From positions 32,045,071 through 32,109,070 of the forward strand of contig NC_133930.1 of assembly GCF_964199755.1 (NCBI RefSeq): a stretch of 64,000 nucleotides of DNA, given 5' to 3'. Both the position numbers and the translations under genes were made by a program. Shown one piece after another: positions 49,230 to 61,454 of this stretch (positions are counted from its first letter, which is position 1; the number at the start of each line of letters is the position of its first letter). Source of the DNA: Larus michahellis. Taxonomy: Eukaryota; Chordata; Aves; Charadriiformes; Laridae. The notes under the pieces are model-generated. The model was not told where the DNA came from. It made no database searches and saw only the letters and a list, made by a program, of their open reading frames with translations.

Positions 49230-52200
49230 CTGTTGCAATAAAAGAAAAAAAAATAAGAAAGGAAAAAAGGAATATTAATTGGCAGTTAATGCTGAAAGAA
49301 TTGGCTGACAAATTATGTGTGGTTACAACACACCATATGTGTACAGACTTCTATATGGGGAAAGGCTTGATAAACAAAATTCCACAGGAAACTATTGCAT
49401 TCAGAAGAATAATTAATCTCAAGCAAACTTCATATGCTACTAAGTACTTCCTGATTCTCCACTCTTCACTGCAAAGTGACTTGGTTTGTTCATCCAGATA
49501 TATAGTAATCAGTGCATGGTGAAGGAAAATGAGAATGTTTGTTGCCAATGATCTATGCTGGAATTGACAAGAGAAAAAGATGCCAAACTGTATTTTACTG
49601 CTTGCTTTACTTTAGTTTGTTTATGTATATGCCCTGTTTTGCACATATTCAGTGTGTTAGTTTACCTTCTACTTCAAGTTAGAGATAGTCAGGGGATTTT
49701 TGATTAATATGGAAATTGTTCATACACACTGCATTTTAAGTAATGAATACACAAAAACCTTAAGACACAGCTTTTATTCAAGTCTGTCAGTCTGGATGTT
49801 TAGCTTTACTGATATATGTGCACCATGTCTACATTAGTCTGAAATGTCATCTTTGAATATACAGCTTGGTTGCTCTCGGTTCTGTCTTTGGTTTCTGCTA
49901 TTAGCTAAAACTCCCAAGAAGCCATAGAAATTCCTGTAATCAATAGAGCCAATAGTTGTCAGTTACTAAAATTAAGCAATCACTTATTCATGAAGATGAC
50001 TCTTGGATAAAGAGAGAGGTAACTACAAAGAAAAAAATTATTTTCCAAGTCTGAACTTGTATGGGTGGAGATTAAGCACCCCGTCATCTCACTGTTGATG
50101 TCAGTAATTTCACCAGGTTTTGTCTAGTCATATAGACTTGGGAAGATGGAGATTTGTGATGCCTATTCACCAGACAAAAGAGTGGAAGAACATGAACAGC
50201 AGGGAAAAACTGAAGAACTCTGAATGTTGATACGGACTGTGACAGAGATCTAGTGAATTCACAGAGACTAGTGTGGAAATCAAATGTCCAAATTGTATGA
50301 TGGTATTGTAGTGTTTGGTCTAGATCAGTGCACTTCTAGGGCTATTAAATATATGTGATTTGATTTAGCATATTTTGTATAACCTGTGGGCCTTTGGAGA
50401 GCTGAAGCAAAAGGAAATTGAGAAAAAACTTGACAAAACATCATGATCTCAGTGCTGGTTTACCTATATGTGATGAGGAGTGTAAGGTCTCCTCTCTATG
50501 ATGAGGCAATTAGAAGGCTAAATTTAAGAAACATGCTGAAAAAATACTCAAAAAATAGCATTGGAACCTGCTTGGACTTTATAGAGCTGACAACAGCGTG
50601 ATCTAAACCAAGCAGCCCAGAAAGTGACCAGCAGAGTGAAGGCAGATTACCATTTTCCATTCTCCTTGCTCCTGCTCCTGCTCAACTGTTTAAATATATC
50701 TGACAAAAAGGTATGATTTTCTAAATACACGTGAGGACTTCTAGCCTTACACATTAACCAAATCTTTATTACTTCAAAAAAAAACCCTACTCAGAACTCT
50801 TCAATTTAGCAAAAGGAGGGAATTGATTTGTTGTATTGTGTTGTTAAGAAATGAAAAAGTATCTGGAGAAGCTACTTAAGAGGAAGACAGACTAATATGG
50901 GAAGATCTCGATGCTTGCAAATGCTAACTAGCCATCAAGTGTAATATTTTGGTAAAGTCTATAGGAAACTGACCCTGTTCCCCTGAAAGTGGCAAGCATA
51001 TTTTAACATTGTATCAATTCATATCAGACGATGCTTAGGATTTCTAAAGAGTGATGAAAGTCCACATCAGTACTAGTAGCATTTTAATCTTCAGCTCATG
51101 CTACGACATTTAATGAAGCAATGTGACAGGTTTTAAAGAATTCTGCATTTAGAAAATTGTGAGGGCACTACTTCATAATTTAGTATGATTCACCAAAGTT
51201 TAAACAGCTAGAAACCAAAGGTAGGGTGCTTCAATGAGTCATGAGTAGGTACTGATATTTTTGTAAGAAATAAGAGTTTATTGTTAAATGTTCATCTAAA
51301 TGCATTCTGGGTAAGGCTGGTCTTCCTTATTGTCCAGCTAAAAGCTAGAATAACAAGACTATAAATATCTAAAATTTGTTGAGGTGAAAATTTTTCATCA
51401 AGGTGAACAGTCCTTTGCTCTTTTAACTATTTTTTAATTAACTGAATGATTGATTTAGAAGTTTTTAGATTTTAACATGCTGATCTATTTGTAAAAAAGC
51501 CAGAGAAGGAGAATGTTTTTGAATTGTGGGTGGCAGGGGTTTACTGTGTAACAGAAAAAGCAAACCTGTGAAAAATGTGTAGAGTGGGAAGGAAACCACA
51601 AAAATGTGGTTTCCTTCCACTAGGGGAGTTTGTCAGTTGAAGAATTTATTTGTACAAGAGAAATCCTTAAAAACTCATCATGGTACAAACTGGAGGCATT
51701 ATTACAGTAATTCCACAAAGACTACGAAAGTGCAGATACCCAGGATTTTGTACTTCCTGAAAGAAACAAATAAACTTGCTAGGGAAATTTCCTATTCTTG
51801 TAAATTGACTAACATTGATAATGATGATTAGCATTACCAATGTCTAAATTGTCATTACAATGATGATTAGACCTTTAAAGACCCAACCATGATGAATTAT
51901 ACTGGATTTGACTTCGCTTCTACCAAAGTCAGTGGTAGAAATCTCTATAATTTCACCATGAAAGATCACACCCATTTGGAGGGATGCATAACCTACTGCA
52001 AGCAGTATTTCATTGCAGTCACAAGTGGACAAGTTTGCACGGTACGAAGAGCTTAGAAGAAAAACATCACTTTGCTTTCCTATGTATGTCTGCATAAAGG
52101 CATAAATATTGCTTATTACTCCTCTGCTCTCAAAACTCATTAATGTCAGGAAGAATAAGGCTTGTTTTTGTCATGGTTGTCCTTCATTTTCCCTTGCCAA

Positions 52201-53379
52201 ATGAATACCAAACACTGCTCTGCAGTGCTGCTCTCCTTAGCAGGCCATAAAAATTTTTAGGCACACAAAAAAAGTAGGATTCAAGAAGTCCAACACATTT
52301 ATTTTGTCAGTCTTTCAGATTAGGGGAGCATAAAGAACTCTGTCAAAACACACTAGTATTTTAAGAACTTCTGGTTCCTTCTGGCGTTGGAACGACAAGA
52401 ATTTCTTGCACTCTCTACCTTTATATGCTCTAGTAAACTTGTTCATTTTGTCTTCATGCTAGTAGTGGGGCATTATGTGGCTTGCAGGAAGGACTTGGAA
52501 CCTGTATCAGTATTTTGCATCTCTGTTATATAAATGATAACATTTAATCTACCAAAAATAATTTAATGTTGCAAAAATGAGTATCTGAAATCCTAATGGA
52601 ATTTATAGAAAACAATTTATTAAATAAGAGATAGAAGATAAAGATATTATTTTTGGCCATCTGCTAGAGACTCTAGAATACTGTAAAGAAAATAAATAAA
52701 AAATGCAAGAATATTAAAAAAGCCCACCATGGATTATTCCTGCATGCCCTGCAGGCTGTTTTCATCTGCATATCAATTGTAAAAGAATTAAGGGAAGTCA
52801 TCACATCAAAAAATAGGCATAACATTCTGAAGTTAGAACTCACCAATCCAAACCTCAATGATTTTTTGACTGACAAAGTTTCTAAACACCGCTTTCTACT
52901 CTGTTCCCTTTCTTGAGATAGTTACTATTTTTATTTGTCTTACCTTGATTAATACTAATATACTACTGAGGTGTAACTAGCTTGTTTACAGCAAATAATT
53001 CCCACTAAAGTAAGAGCCTCACTTTTAATTACCAGTGGAAAAAATATATCAGATATAGCAGCCTGTGATAAGGCTCTTCCTGCTGCTTTGTGTGCGTAGC
53101 ATTGACCAGATTGCACTAGAGATATTTTTAAATGAAACAAAAATCATGCGCCTCCATGTGCTTCAGAAGAACCTTTTCTGTGTAAGTGGGATATCATAGA
53201 ACAGTTTCTGTTTTGTAAAGCAGTCCCATGTGTTCCTTTTTTGATCTTCTATTTGATTACATTTTCTGATAGTTCACCTATGAAATTCCATTTACATATA
53301 CACCTTCATTGCAATCAGCAATCAACTTCAGAAAAAAACAAATCTGCACATGAGTTGTTTTGAGGCTTTGCTTACTTAC
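49230..53379 (-). other. PTPRD: PTPRD intron (4150 bp)
   Basis: This phase-2 intron splits the P-loop serine codon (AG/T), with donor GTAAGTAAG and acceptor TTGCAACAG. A poly-A stretch lies at about 49,243-49,255 on the plus strand, which is a U-rich tract just upstream of the acceptor in the transcript. The rest is AT-rich with no recognised repeat or RNA gene. Confidence 0.9.
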
Positions 53380-53534
53380 CTGCAATGAACAGAAATTGGT
53401 CCATCCTGACCAAACTGCTCTTTTGTTTTATGCACTTGGCCTATGAAGTCAATAAATCCTTCTCCAGACTTTGGCACTCCTTGTTCTGGCCAGTCAGTGA
53501 ACTGGAACTGCCTCACTGTTCGGGACTGGCCATC
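53380..53534 (-). CDS. PTPRD: PTPRD coding exon: D2 WPE loop and catalytic-site cysteine
   Basis: This 155-bp exon encodes 51 residues plus two bases of a split serine codon. It begins [20 protein letters not shown] and ends GPISVHC. The loop that supplies the general-acid aspartate in active phosphatases (WPD) reads WPE here (Glu codon GAA on the minus strand, 53484-53486), the second hallmark of inactive LAR-family D2 domains. The P-loop cysteine is retained (TGC, 53382-53384). In this family D2 regulates D1 and binds liprin-alpha scaffolds. KSGEGF and GPISVHC match PTPRD or PTPRS better than PTPRF. The acceptor is GTTAAAG/GATGG and the donor TGCAG/GTAAGT. Confidence 0.97.
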
Positions 53535-56500
53535 CTTTAACAAAAGACACAAATAATGTATCCCAAAAGCACGTTCCAGTGGCTGAAAGTCAGTCAGCCA
53601 ACAACCAGAAAGACAATCACAAAACAAGGACATTGAGAAGAGGTAGGCTAAGATCACATTTATGAAGACTCTTTCAATCGCAGTACTGGCTGGTGCTTTT
53701 GGACATTGGCCCAGAAGTGCAGTTTCATTAACAACATTGCATAGATTCCCTTCTGTACAGGATACAAGAGCTGTCTGACATTCTGCCTGTGTAAAAAGCG
53801 TATATGAGGCTAATGATGTAACAATCTCACCAGGTTATACAATTTTTTGGTAAGTTATGTTTCAAATCCTGCGGACTGTAAATTCCTTTAAATATAGAGC
53901 AGGTAGAATAAGGCCATCCAATCTGACTTTCCATTTCATAGATATGCTCATCTACTGCATGGCAGGAATATCTTCACTGATAAGAATCGTTTAGTCATTG
54001 CCCTCTTTGCAGATGATATCTTTCTATGGTGCTTTCTATGAGGTGGACATTTTCCTGGAAGAAGATGGGTCAAGAGAAGCCAGTTGTTTAACAAACGATA
54101 AACTTCTCTTCAATCATCATAATTTCATTCACTAATAGCTTGGACTCAGTCAAAAATTGAGAAGAAAGGCTTCCTCTCTCAAAACAAGGTGGCTGAAGCT
54201 GTTCCTTCCCTTTGGTTAGGAATACTAATAGGATTGTTTAAAACTGCAGAACACCACAGCATGGTTATTTTTAGATGGAAGCCACTGAAAGTACTAAATG
54301 ACAGCTTCTGCTGATGCCTATTTAATGTATAAATGGTCAGGACACGTAAATAGAAAAAATACAAATGGATGAAGTAAATTTATTCTGAATTTTCAAACAT
54401 TGTTCTTGATGATTTTGACACTGTCAATCTGCACAGCTGAAATGTTTGAAAACATGGGCATAAAAGCATGGTACATGAGCTACTGATGTGAACTAGTGCC
54501 TCTGGACATGTTGTTTCCTAAGCACCCACTGTGCCATGTCTTCGAAATGGTCTTGTACTAAGTGAAACTCATGAAAAATAGAAATGATTATAGGAGATCC
54601 CCCCCCAAAACAACTAGTTAAGCTGGAGGGCAAGAAAAATCCTTTATTTCTGTTTTTTTTTTTGTCCCTCTACCACAAGCACTCATCTATTACAGACCTT
54701 TGAAATTAAATGAAAGTGATTTTAAAAATCACCAAAGGAAAAGCTAATACTTTGATTTTATGTTTCCTCTAGTACTGTGGTGTTTTGCCTCCCATGTCTC
54801 AGATGAATAAGGAAAACAGAAGATGGGGGTGTGTGCCAGCCACTGCTCCATGAGAGGACACACATACACTTACTAGCTATTATATTCCCACTAGACAACT
54901 GTGACAATTTTGTAGTCTATTTCTGTGGAATGTTTTTACCCACTTGTAAAAAAAAAAAATCTGTTCGAAAACATTTACCCTATTTTATTCCTTGTGGGCA
55001 TCAACACAAAGAACTAAATATTTCCTACCAAAATGGCATTTTGTTAATGCAGACTTCTCTCATAATGTCTCTGTGATTCCATTTTCCCTCAAGAAGATAT
55101 AATGAAATTGCATCCTTCAGACAGCCTTAGGCATATGGAATTAATTAATCAAGAAGAGAAAATAATAGGTTGATTACCTCCAAAATAACCTCCCATTCTT
55201 CTAAATTAAAGAAAGAAAGCCTTAAGTCTGACTCACTTGCAACATGTTGGTTAAGGAGATGGAAGCTCTTCAGCAACTTCTGATCCTGATAGGAATTATG
55301 CTAGAATAACAGTAACTTTTTAGGGGTAGATAAGATAAGAAAGATGATGCTTTACTTGAATCTAGGGTGTCATTGGAAAGACCACAAATTTCTATGTGCA
55401 AAATAGATTTGATGGTAAATATTTGGTTTCCAAGTGTGTCTAAAGCAACTGTATTGGTGTATTTCGTGACTGTAATAACTCAATAATCCAGTGCAAATCT
55501 GTGAAAACTGTTCTTATTTAGTCTTAATGGCAGTAACTTCTGTTGTTTAATGTTATTTCATGAGCATAGAAGTAAAATTAGTTGGTCTGATGTTAGACGA
55601 GCATTCAAACATATTGGGAACTGATCTGCAATTTCTTACACAGTTCCCTCTGCTACTGACATTATAAGTAGTGCTGCTTTCTTTTAAGTAGGTGCTTGCC
55701 TATAGCAGTCCAAATACAAATGCCAAATTTTATTAAAATCTTTACTTTCTAATGTTATGACAGTTTGCACAGTTAGTTATCAAAATTTGAACTTTCAGAT
55801 CCCTACGTGGAGCAGAGAGCTTTTAATGTATCGCCTTATTGATTGGCTGACCGTTTGGATTTCTTGCTCCTCACAGGGGATATTCAATTGTCCTTTGATA
55901 AGGCTGTACAATTTATAATACACTCTTACAGTCATCACTAATAGTTTAGCCTTAAATGACACTGCCCAATCATATTGACCTCTGGAGTTTACAGAGAAAG
56001 TGAGTATAAAGCAGTCAGAAGTAGCAGACTGAAAGACTTACAGAGGTCAATTTCACCTTACAACAATTCACAGCTCAGTTTCAGAAATAACAGAGTGTTC
56101 TACACCAGACACTTGCTGCTGACACCTATAAAGGCAGTGTGCTTCTTTTCTTGTCTCTGGGTCTACCAGAGCACGGATGGTGTTCTAACGTTACAGACGG
56201 TTTTGGAGATAAGAGGGAGAGAGGCTGGTTACAACCACTGCATCATTTCCTCTTCTTTGACTACAACAATTTAGTTAGATGATCTCAATTACTGGGTGGG
56301 ACAGCCATAAAAGCCTAACTACAGGAAAACTATAATGTACATTTTGGTAAATAGTACCCACCACTTCTAGTAAATTTGGAAGGAGCTATAGTTTCCCAGC
56401 ACATCTAGAAAATTTAAGATGGCCCCGTGAGCTTTTTTTTCAACACAATTTTTCAACAAAATTTGGACCATCAAGGTAAAGAGATTTTCAAAATTGGAGA

Positions 56501-58029
56501 AGCAATGATGTGTGATGGTAAAATATCACAACAGGAATGCCAAGGTGTATGTATGCTTGGCACTTTTGGAAACAGATGAATTAATATCAGGTCTAATAAA
56601 ACTACTTTTGCAAATTGAGTTATTCAACCCTTTCAGACTGTTTACTTGTTTGTTAGCTGTAAGTAAAGAGAACTTTCATAAATATCCTAGTTCATTATAA
56701 ACTCTTGACAAAACCTTTCTGAAATATATACTGTTTTCAGACACTTCAACTACATCTGTGGCTTTTTTGTCTTCCTTGTTATTTTGTGATCTGAGCTTGG
56801 TGAACTATGTCACACAAGACCTCTTCCAGTTTGAGATGGAAGAGATCTTTAATAGATGATCTAGGAAAACTACCAGCACAATTGTGGTGAAATTGGCTTT
56901 GACTGTCTATGCTTACAAGTGTGGCTAAAGACTGAATTTAGGAGCCTCTTATTCTTCACTTTTGTTAAACACAAATAGGTTAAAGAAGCTATGAGTCATG
57001 TGGTCCTTACTAGATTTCAAATAGAATGAAAATCAGATCCAGTGTGTCTACAGTTTCTTCTCAAAAACACACACCTAAGTCTCATTTGCAAAATTACAAT
57101 GTTCCTATGCTGACTTGGGTCAGTGAAAATACTGTCCATCTAATTACCAGTAGTACCTAATTTTACTTGAAGATAACATTAAAAGAAGCAGTCTAACTAT
57201 GGGAAAGTCTAATATTTTGTATGCTGACTGGCAACTCTGAGTAATCACTCATGTTATTCCTGGACAGTATGTCCTGCTGTTTTGCCTGAACAAACAGTAT
57301 TCTACAGTGCTTACAGAAATGGAGGCTGTCAGTAATTTTTCTTGCCATGCAGACTAAAGTGCTAGAAATCAAAAGTCTGAGAAATGCCACATATATATTT
57401 AAAATTTATGCACATTTGATCTTATATCACTGCTCAATTTTGGACTCAGAAATTCAAATAAGAAATGCAGTATGAAAATGAGGATGCTAGGGTCACAGCT
57501 GCATGTATCTACTCTGCAGATATACAAGAGTGATGAAAATATGCTGTGCCAAAAATCAAATTATAATGTGCAAAGCTTGTCAAGCTTTTCTTACGAATGC
57601 TATTTGCTTTGCAGTTTTTAAATCTCAATGTATTAACCTTCATACGCACTCAGCCTAGAGGGTGGTGGAAAAAACATAGTTACAGCTGTAAGTGACAAAA
57701 ATTGCCCCCAAAAATGATCAAGGGGGAGATGAGGAAGAAAGGGAGAATGGTCCTCAAATCATCTAATGTTTTGTGGTACAAACAGTTATTCAGAACTTTA
57801 CAAAGTTGTGCTGCCCAGATGTTAGATCTGAATGAAGTAAATTGTTCTTACACACAGATCCCATTCATTTAATAATAACGCTATCTGTTATTTGTTTATT
57901 ACTTGTAGAAAGTACACCCCTAGGGTTTTTCTAATAATAATAAAAACTAAAAAAAAAACAGAGGAAAAGAAAGAAACTGACATTTTCTTTTAAACTTATG
58001 TGAACTAGTGTAATGCTATGTTAACTTAC
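53535..58029 (-). other. PTPRD: PTPRD intron (4495 bp)
   Basis: The largest complete intron in the window, phase 0, with donor GTAAGTTA and acceptor TTGTTAAAG. It is AT-rich and appears unique. A C-run lies near 54,601-54,608 and an A-run near 54,949-54,959. I see no LINE, LTR, RNA gene or alternative coding exon. Confidence 0.88.
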
Positions 58030-58155
58030 CCTTGCATCTGTAACCTTGAATTCCCTCAGAATATACTGTGGCATGTTGTATTCTGCCATTGGATCTACTA
58101 CAAAATACTGGTATCTGGCTGAGCGCTCTGCAGGCCAGTACTGGTGGCATTTTTC
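58030..58155 (-). CDS. PTPRD: PTPRD coding exon: D2 (EKCHQYW to KVTDAR)
   Basis: This 126-bp exon is exactly 42 codons, phase 0 at both ends. It encodes [18 protein letters not shown] followed by [20 protein letters not shown] and TDAR. KCHQYWP is a conserved phosphatase-fold motif after the central strand, and the rest forms strands leading towards the WPD-loop region. It is too short to stand out as an open frame and was located from its splice sites and family match. The acceptor is TTTTGTAG/GAAAAA and the donor GCAAGG/GTAAGT. A donor one base earlier would need a GG dinucleotide, so the chosen junction is the only canonical one. Confidence 0.95.
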
Positions 58156-59142
58156 CTACAAAATAACAAAGCAAAATACATTTCCTGCTACTCAAGACCA
58201 CTACCATAAACTAGTATAAAACCATTTTTACTCAGATAAGTGTAATACTCATGGAAAGTGCCATCAGTGACAGGAAAATGAACTGTTTGTCTTGCTGTGA
58301 ACATGAAGTTCCATACCTAGAATAAAAAATGATCTTCAATATTGCATTGCAAAGCGGTTCTCTCTGGTTGTTGTACGTCTGAACTCGTTTATATTTCTGC
58401 TCAGTTCTATTGTTTATGAGTGACAAGAGCTATCCCAAGCTTAATTTTCAATACAGAACGGAATTTAAAACTTGAGGCCACCTTCGGTTTTCTTTCTTCT
58501 TCCCTGTTGAAGCAAGTCCCCCTGGCCTCAGTCAAGACTCTATTTCTGCATCCACTGTCCATATCCTGAATCATCTCTGTTCCCTAGATACATGGCCTGA
58601 CTCAGACTTCACTCATCACATACCAGCTTTATTTTGATGTAATCCTGTCCAAGTAGTAAATTGCTTTGTTCTTTCCATTACACAAAGCACCACTTGAATG
58701 AGTTTAGGATTGTAAACTGGATGCTGGAACTTTAAAGTTCAGCACTATGAACACACAGAAGACATTCAGATCTCAAAATTACCACACTTTTCTTTTAACA
58801 TTGTTAAAAGAGGCGCTGCAAAAGTGAAGTTTCCAAATAACAAATCTTTATTTTTTAATAGACAGCAACGCTCTCTCTGCATATTTCGGAACATCAACAT
58901 GCAAACTCAGTTGCTGTATCTCAATAATCACAATAAAATGCCATGACTAGCTTGTCTATTGCAACACACCTACAGACTGGAAAACCTTACACACGGTGAT
59001 TAACTATGCCACCAATATTTCAAAAGGAGAAGGAACCTAAATCCTCGACTTTACCTTTAGAAATCCCCATAACAATTAAATATTTTAATAAAAAATGATT
59101 ATAACAAACATTTCAGCAAAGGAATGTTACAGCAGTACTTAC
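58156..59142 (-). other. PTPRD: PTPRD intron (987 bp)
   Basis: A phase-0 intron within D2 with donor GTAAGTAC. A short inverted repeat is visible near 58,790-58,810 (cttttaaca...tgttaaaag). I see no transposable element in it. Confidence 0.9.
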
Positions 59143-59269
59143 TCTGCCCATTTCTCGTAGCTTAGTAAGCATGACCACAATTGTAGAATTGTGCTCCCAG
59201 AGCATTCTCCAGAAGTCTTCAGTTGTTTCTGCTAAAGGACCCTGTGTAGCTATGTAAGCTTTTTGTTGT
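59143..59269 (-). CDS. PTPRD: PTPRD coding exon: D2 core (QGPL to LREMGR)
   Basis: This 127-bp exon encodes the last base of a split arginine codon plus 42 residues. It contains [32 protein letters not shown] and TKLREMGR. These are standard core motifs of the phosphatase fold: the ATQGPL strand and turn, the DFWRM helix, and the central beta-strand IVVML. They build the hydrophobic core of D2 and do not take part in catalysis. EHNST, where paralogues may have ENNST, fits PTPRD. The acceptor is CAACATAG and the donor AGA/GTAAGT, so the exon ends in phase 0. Confidence 0.96.
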
Positions 59270-60510
59270 CTATGTTGAAAAAAAAAGTAAATTAAGAAAA
59301 ATATTTTAATCAAAAAAGTGAGTTGATACAAATGTCTCTGTTCATATGTAAACATTATCTAGAGGGAAAAAGTTATATACTATTAATAATAAGCACATTA
59401 GAACCTTATTATGATTACTTAATCAAACTATGGCTTTTTATTTTTAGAACTTTGAGAGGGAAATTACTCTGTTAATATTATGATATATTACTTTATCATT
59501 ATTATTTAAATTTTAATGCAAGTCTAATAGATCAATCTTGTGTGCTGTAAAAAGCACTTTAGAAACACTTAGTTGTGCTGGTTCATTTTGTAGAAATAAC
59601 TGTTTAACAATCTATTAAGTTTAGGAATTATAGCATCCAGCATTTTCTTTATTAACTCCTTTTCAACAGTCTGATGCCTCCAGCAAAAGTAAGGCAGGAA
59701 GAAAATTCAGGAATGGAATGCACTGCACTTCCAGGTCTAAATATCCTACTAACGGAAGCTACCACCAAGCTGTTAAAAGCTTCTGTATCAGCAGCTTTAT
59801 AAGATGATGTCCAGTTCATGTTGTTTTTGCTTCTTTCAATCAACAGAAACACCCTTCTGGGTGACAGAGGAGATAGAGGTTGTTTCCAATTATGAGCAGA
59901 GGCTCAGAAAATTATCTCTGTGGATATGGATACTCAGGTACAGCTAAACTGCCTTAGGGAAACTATACCACTTGTCCTTCATGCCTTTTTCTACCAGATG
60001 CTTAATTCAGCTGAGGGCATATTGCCCCATGTTGTCATGAAGATGCTGGTGGGCTACATAACTGTTTATGTATAAAATGCTTTTGGCAGCTAGGTCTAGT
60101 CTTAATCAGTGTTCCAAGATCGTAGGTTATCACCTTGACACAGAGACTGTATCTCCTGTATGTTATTTCTATGTACCTTTTTAAGAATAGTTGTGAATCA
60201 TGAATGTTCTTAAAATCTCAGTAACTTTCAGCATGTAAAACATATTGGAAGTTCTCAGTGGTTTAAAGGTAGGTAAAAATAAAACATTTAAGACTTTATG
60301 TCATTTACAGAATTTTCCTGTATTGATTATCATAGCTGAAAATCTAAACCTTTTATTAATATTTAAAAAACCACACAACAGAACGTGGCACACACACATA
60401 ATAAACAATACTAAATTTCAATACTAAATTTTGTTATTTTTAATATAATTACATAAATAAGTTTGTAAACTTTTAAAACAGTCTACATGAGAACACATTA
60501 ACATTAGTAC
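59270..60510 (-). other. PTPRD: PTPRD intron (1241 bp)
   Basis: An intron within the D2 coding region, with a GT donor at 60509-60510 and an AG acceptor at 59270-59271. It interrupts an arginine codon as AG/A (phase 2). It is AT-rich, with runs of A and T near 59,280 and 60,370-60,480. I see no transposable element or RNA gene in it. Confidence 0.9.
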
Positions 60511-60689
60511 CTGTATCCATCAATGAAACTGGCATTGATATAATCAGAGCCTTCTACTCCTCGGATTGGCTGCAAGCATACCCTTGTAGACTCATATGGC
60601 ATAATATTGACAAGGCGATTTTTGAATTTATTACATGGAAGATTGGCACTGATGAATCTTGAAGTGTGAGCCTTAGAGCTAGCAAGACG
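60511..60689 (-). CDS. PTPRD: PTPRD coding exon: N-terminal part of domain D2
   Basis: This 179-bp exon encodes 59 residues plus two bases of a split arginine codon. It starts [18 protein letters not shown] and includes the substrate-recognition loop as [11 protein letters not shown], followed by [13 protein letters not shown]. Active phosphatase domains have Tyr in the KNRY motif; here it is Leu (codon CTT on the minus strand, 60612-60614). That is one of the two substitutions known to inactivate D2 in LAR-family receptors, so the feature is ancestral and not a local defect. The acceptor is TTTTCAACAG and the donor TACAG/GTACTA. Open reading continues a little way into the flanking introns, but the splice sites and family alignment fix the limits. 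Confidence 0.96.
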
Positions 60690-61168
60690 CTGTTGAAAAT
60701 AAATTAAAAGAATTAAGCGCAGGTATAACAAAAACAAATGACACAATCAGATTTTATGATCTCTGCTCATTATCCATTAACGAATAATTTCAATTTCAGA
60801 TGCTTACTTTTTGATATTCTATTGCATTACCTAAATATTTGTAAAGCTTCCTTTAATATCTTATAAAAGTTTAATGTCTGCTCTATTAACCTATATGGAC
60901 AAATTTGAGTATTAAACAGTTACACAAATACACATTTCAAGCTATTGAAACAATAAAGGAACAGCAGGTTTAAACCATTGAATGGTTCTTGTCTGGTCAC
61001 CAACTGAAGACAGAATTGTAAATTTTTCAAAGGATCATCTTCCTAATTTAAAATTTTTGCCTGCCAGTGTCTTATCTTTTGATTACTAGAAACAACCGCT
61101 GGAGGACAGAGCAGCATTAAGTGTTACAACATTTGCTTTTGGTTCCCCACAACATAAAATCCAAGTAC
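60690..61168 (-). other. PTPRD: PTPRD intron (479 bp)
   Basis: This short intron separates the end of D1 from the start of D2. Its GT donor is at 61167-61168 and its AG acceptor at 60690-60691, preceded by a T-rich stretch. It is AT-rich, and I recognise no repeat or RNA gene in it. Confidence 0.9.
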
Positions 61169-61454
61169 CTTAAATTCCAGTTCCATTCCTGTGACATTCT
61201 CGCCTGTTTCTATCTGTGTCAGCTTCTGGATATATGCATACAGGTTTCTGGCTGGCACTTCGGTATTTCCACATGTCACTGCTTCCAGCAGTGCATCGTG
61301 GATAAAGATGTACTGGTCCTCAGTTTGAACCATGTAATTCCTCTGCGCTCTCATTAGAGTTACGTGGCCATAAATATCTACAGTCTTTTCATGCTTTATT
61401 CTCTCTAACATGGCATCTATCACAATGAAACAGCCAGTCCTGCCGACTCCAGCA
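61169..61454 (-). CDS. PTPRD: PTPRD coding exon: C-terminal part of phosphatase domain D1
   Basis: This 286-bp internal exon encodes one split-codon base plus 95 residues. It opens inside the D1 signature loop: the first base completes a serine codon, then AGVGRTG follows, with the phosphate-binding arginine codon at 61439-61441. The catalytic cysteine lies in the preceding exon, outside the window. Further on are [10 protein letters not shown], the Q-loop whose glutamines position the hydrolytic water, and the linker that ends in MELEFK before D2. D1 is the catalytically active cytoplasmic domain in this family and dephosphorylates phosphotyrosine. The acceptor reads TTCTTTTAG and the donor AAG/GTACTT. 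The exon ends on a complete codon (phase 0). No disruption is visible. Confidence 0.96.

Noticed and set aside
53535..53657. Upstream extension of the PTPRD exon frame
   Set aside because: The frame stays open 5' of the acceptor at 53,535, but these residues do not belong to the phosphatase fold and the AG acceptor marks the exon start.
59270..59355. Possible coding start at the Met upstream of the exon at 59,143
   Set aside because: The Met-containing extension is intron. The exon joins the preceding one in phase at AG/A.
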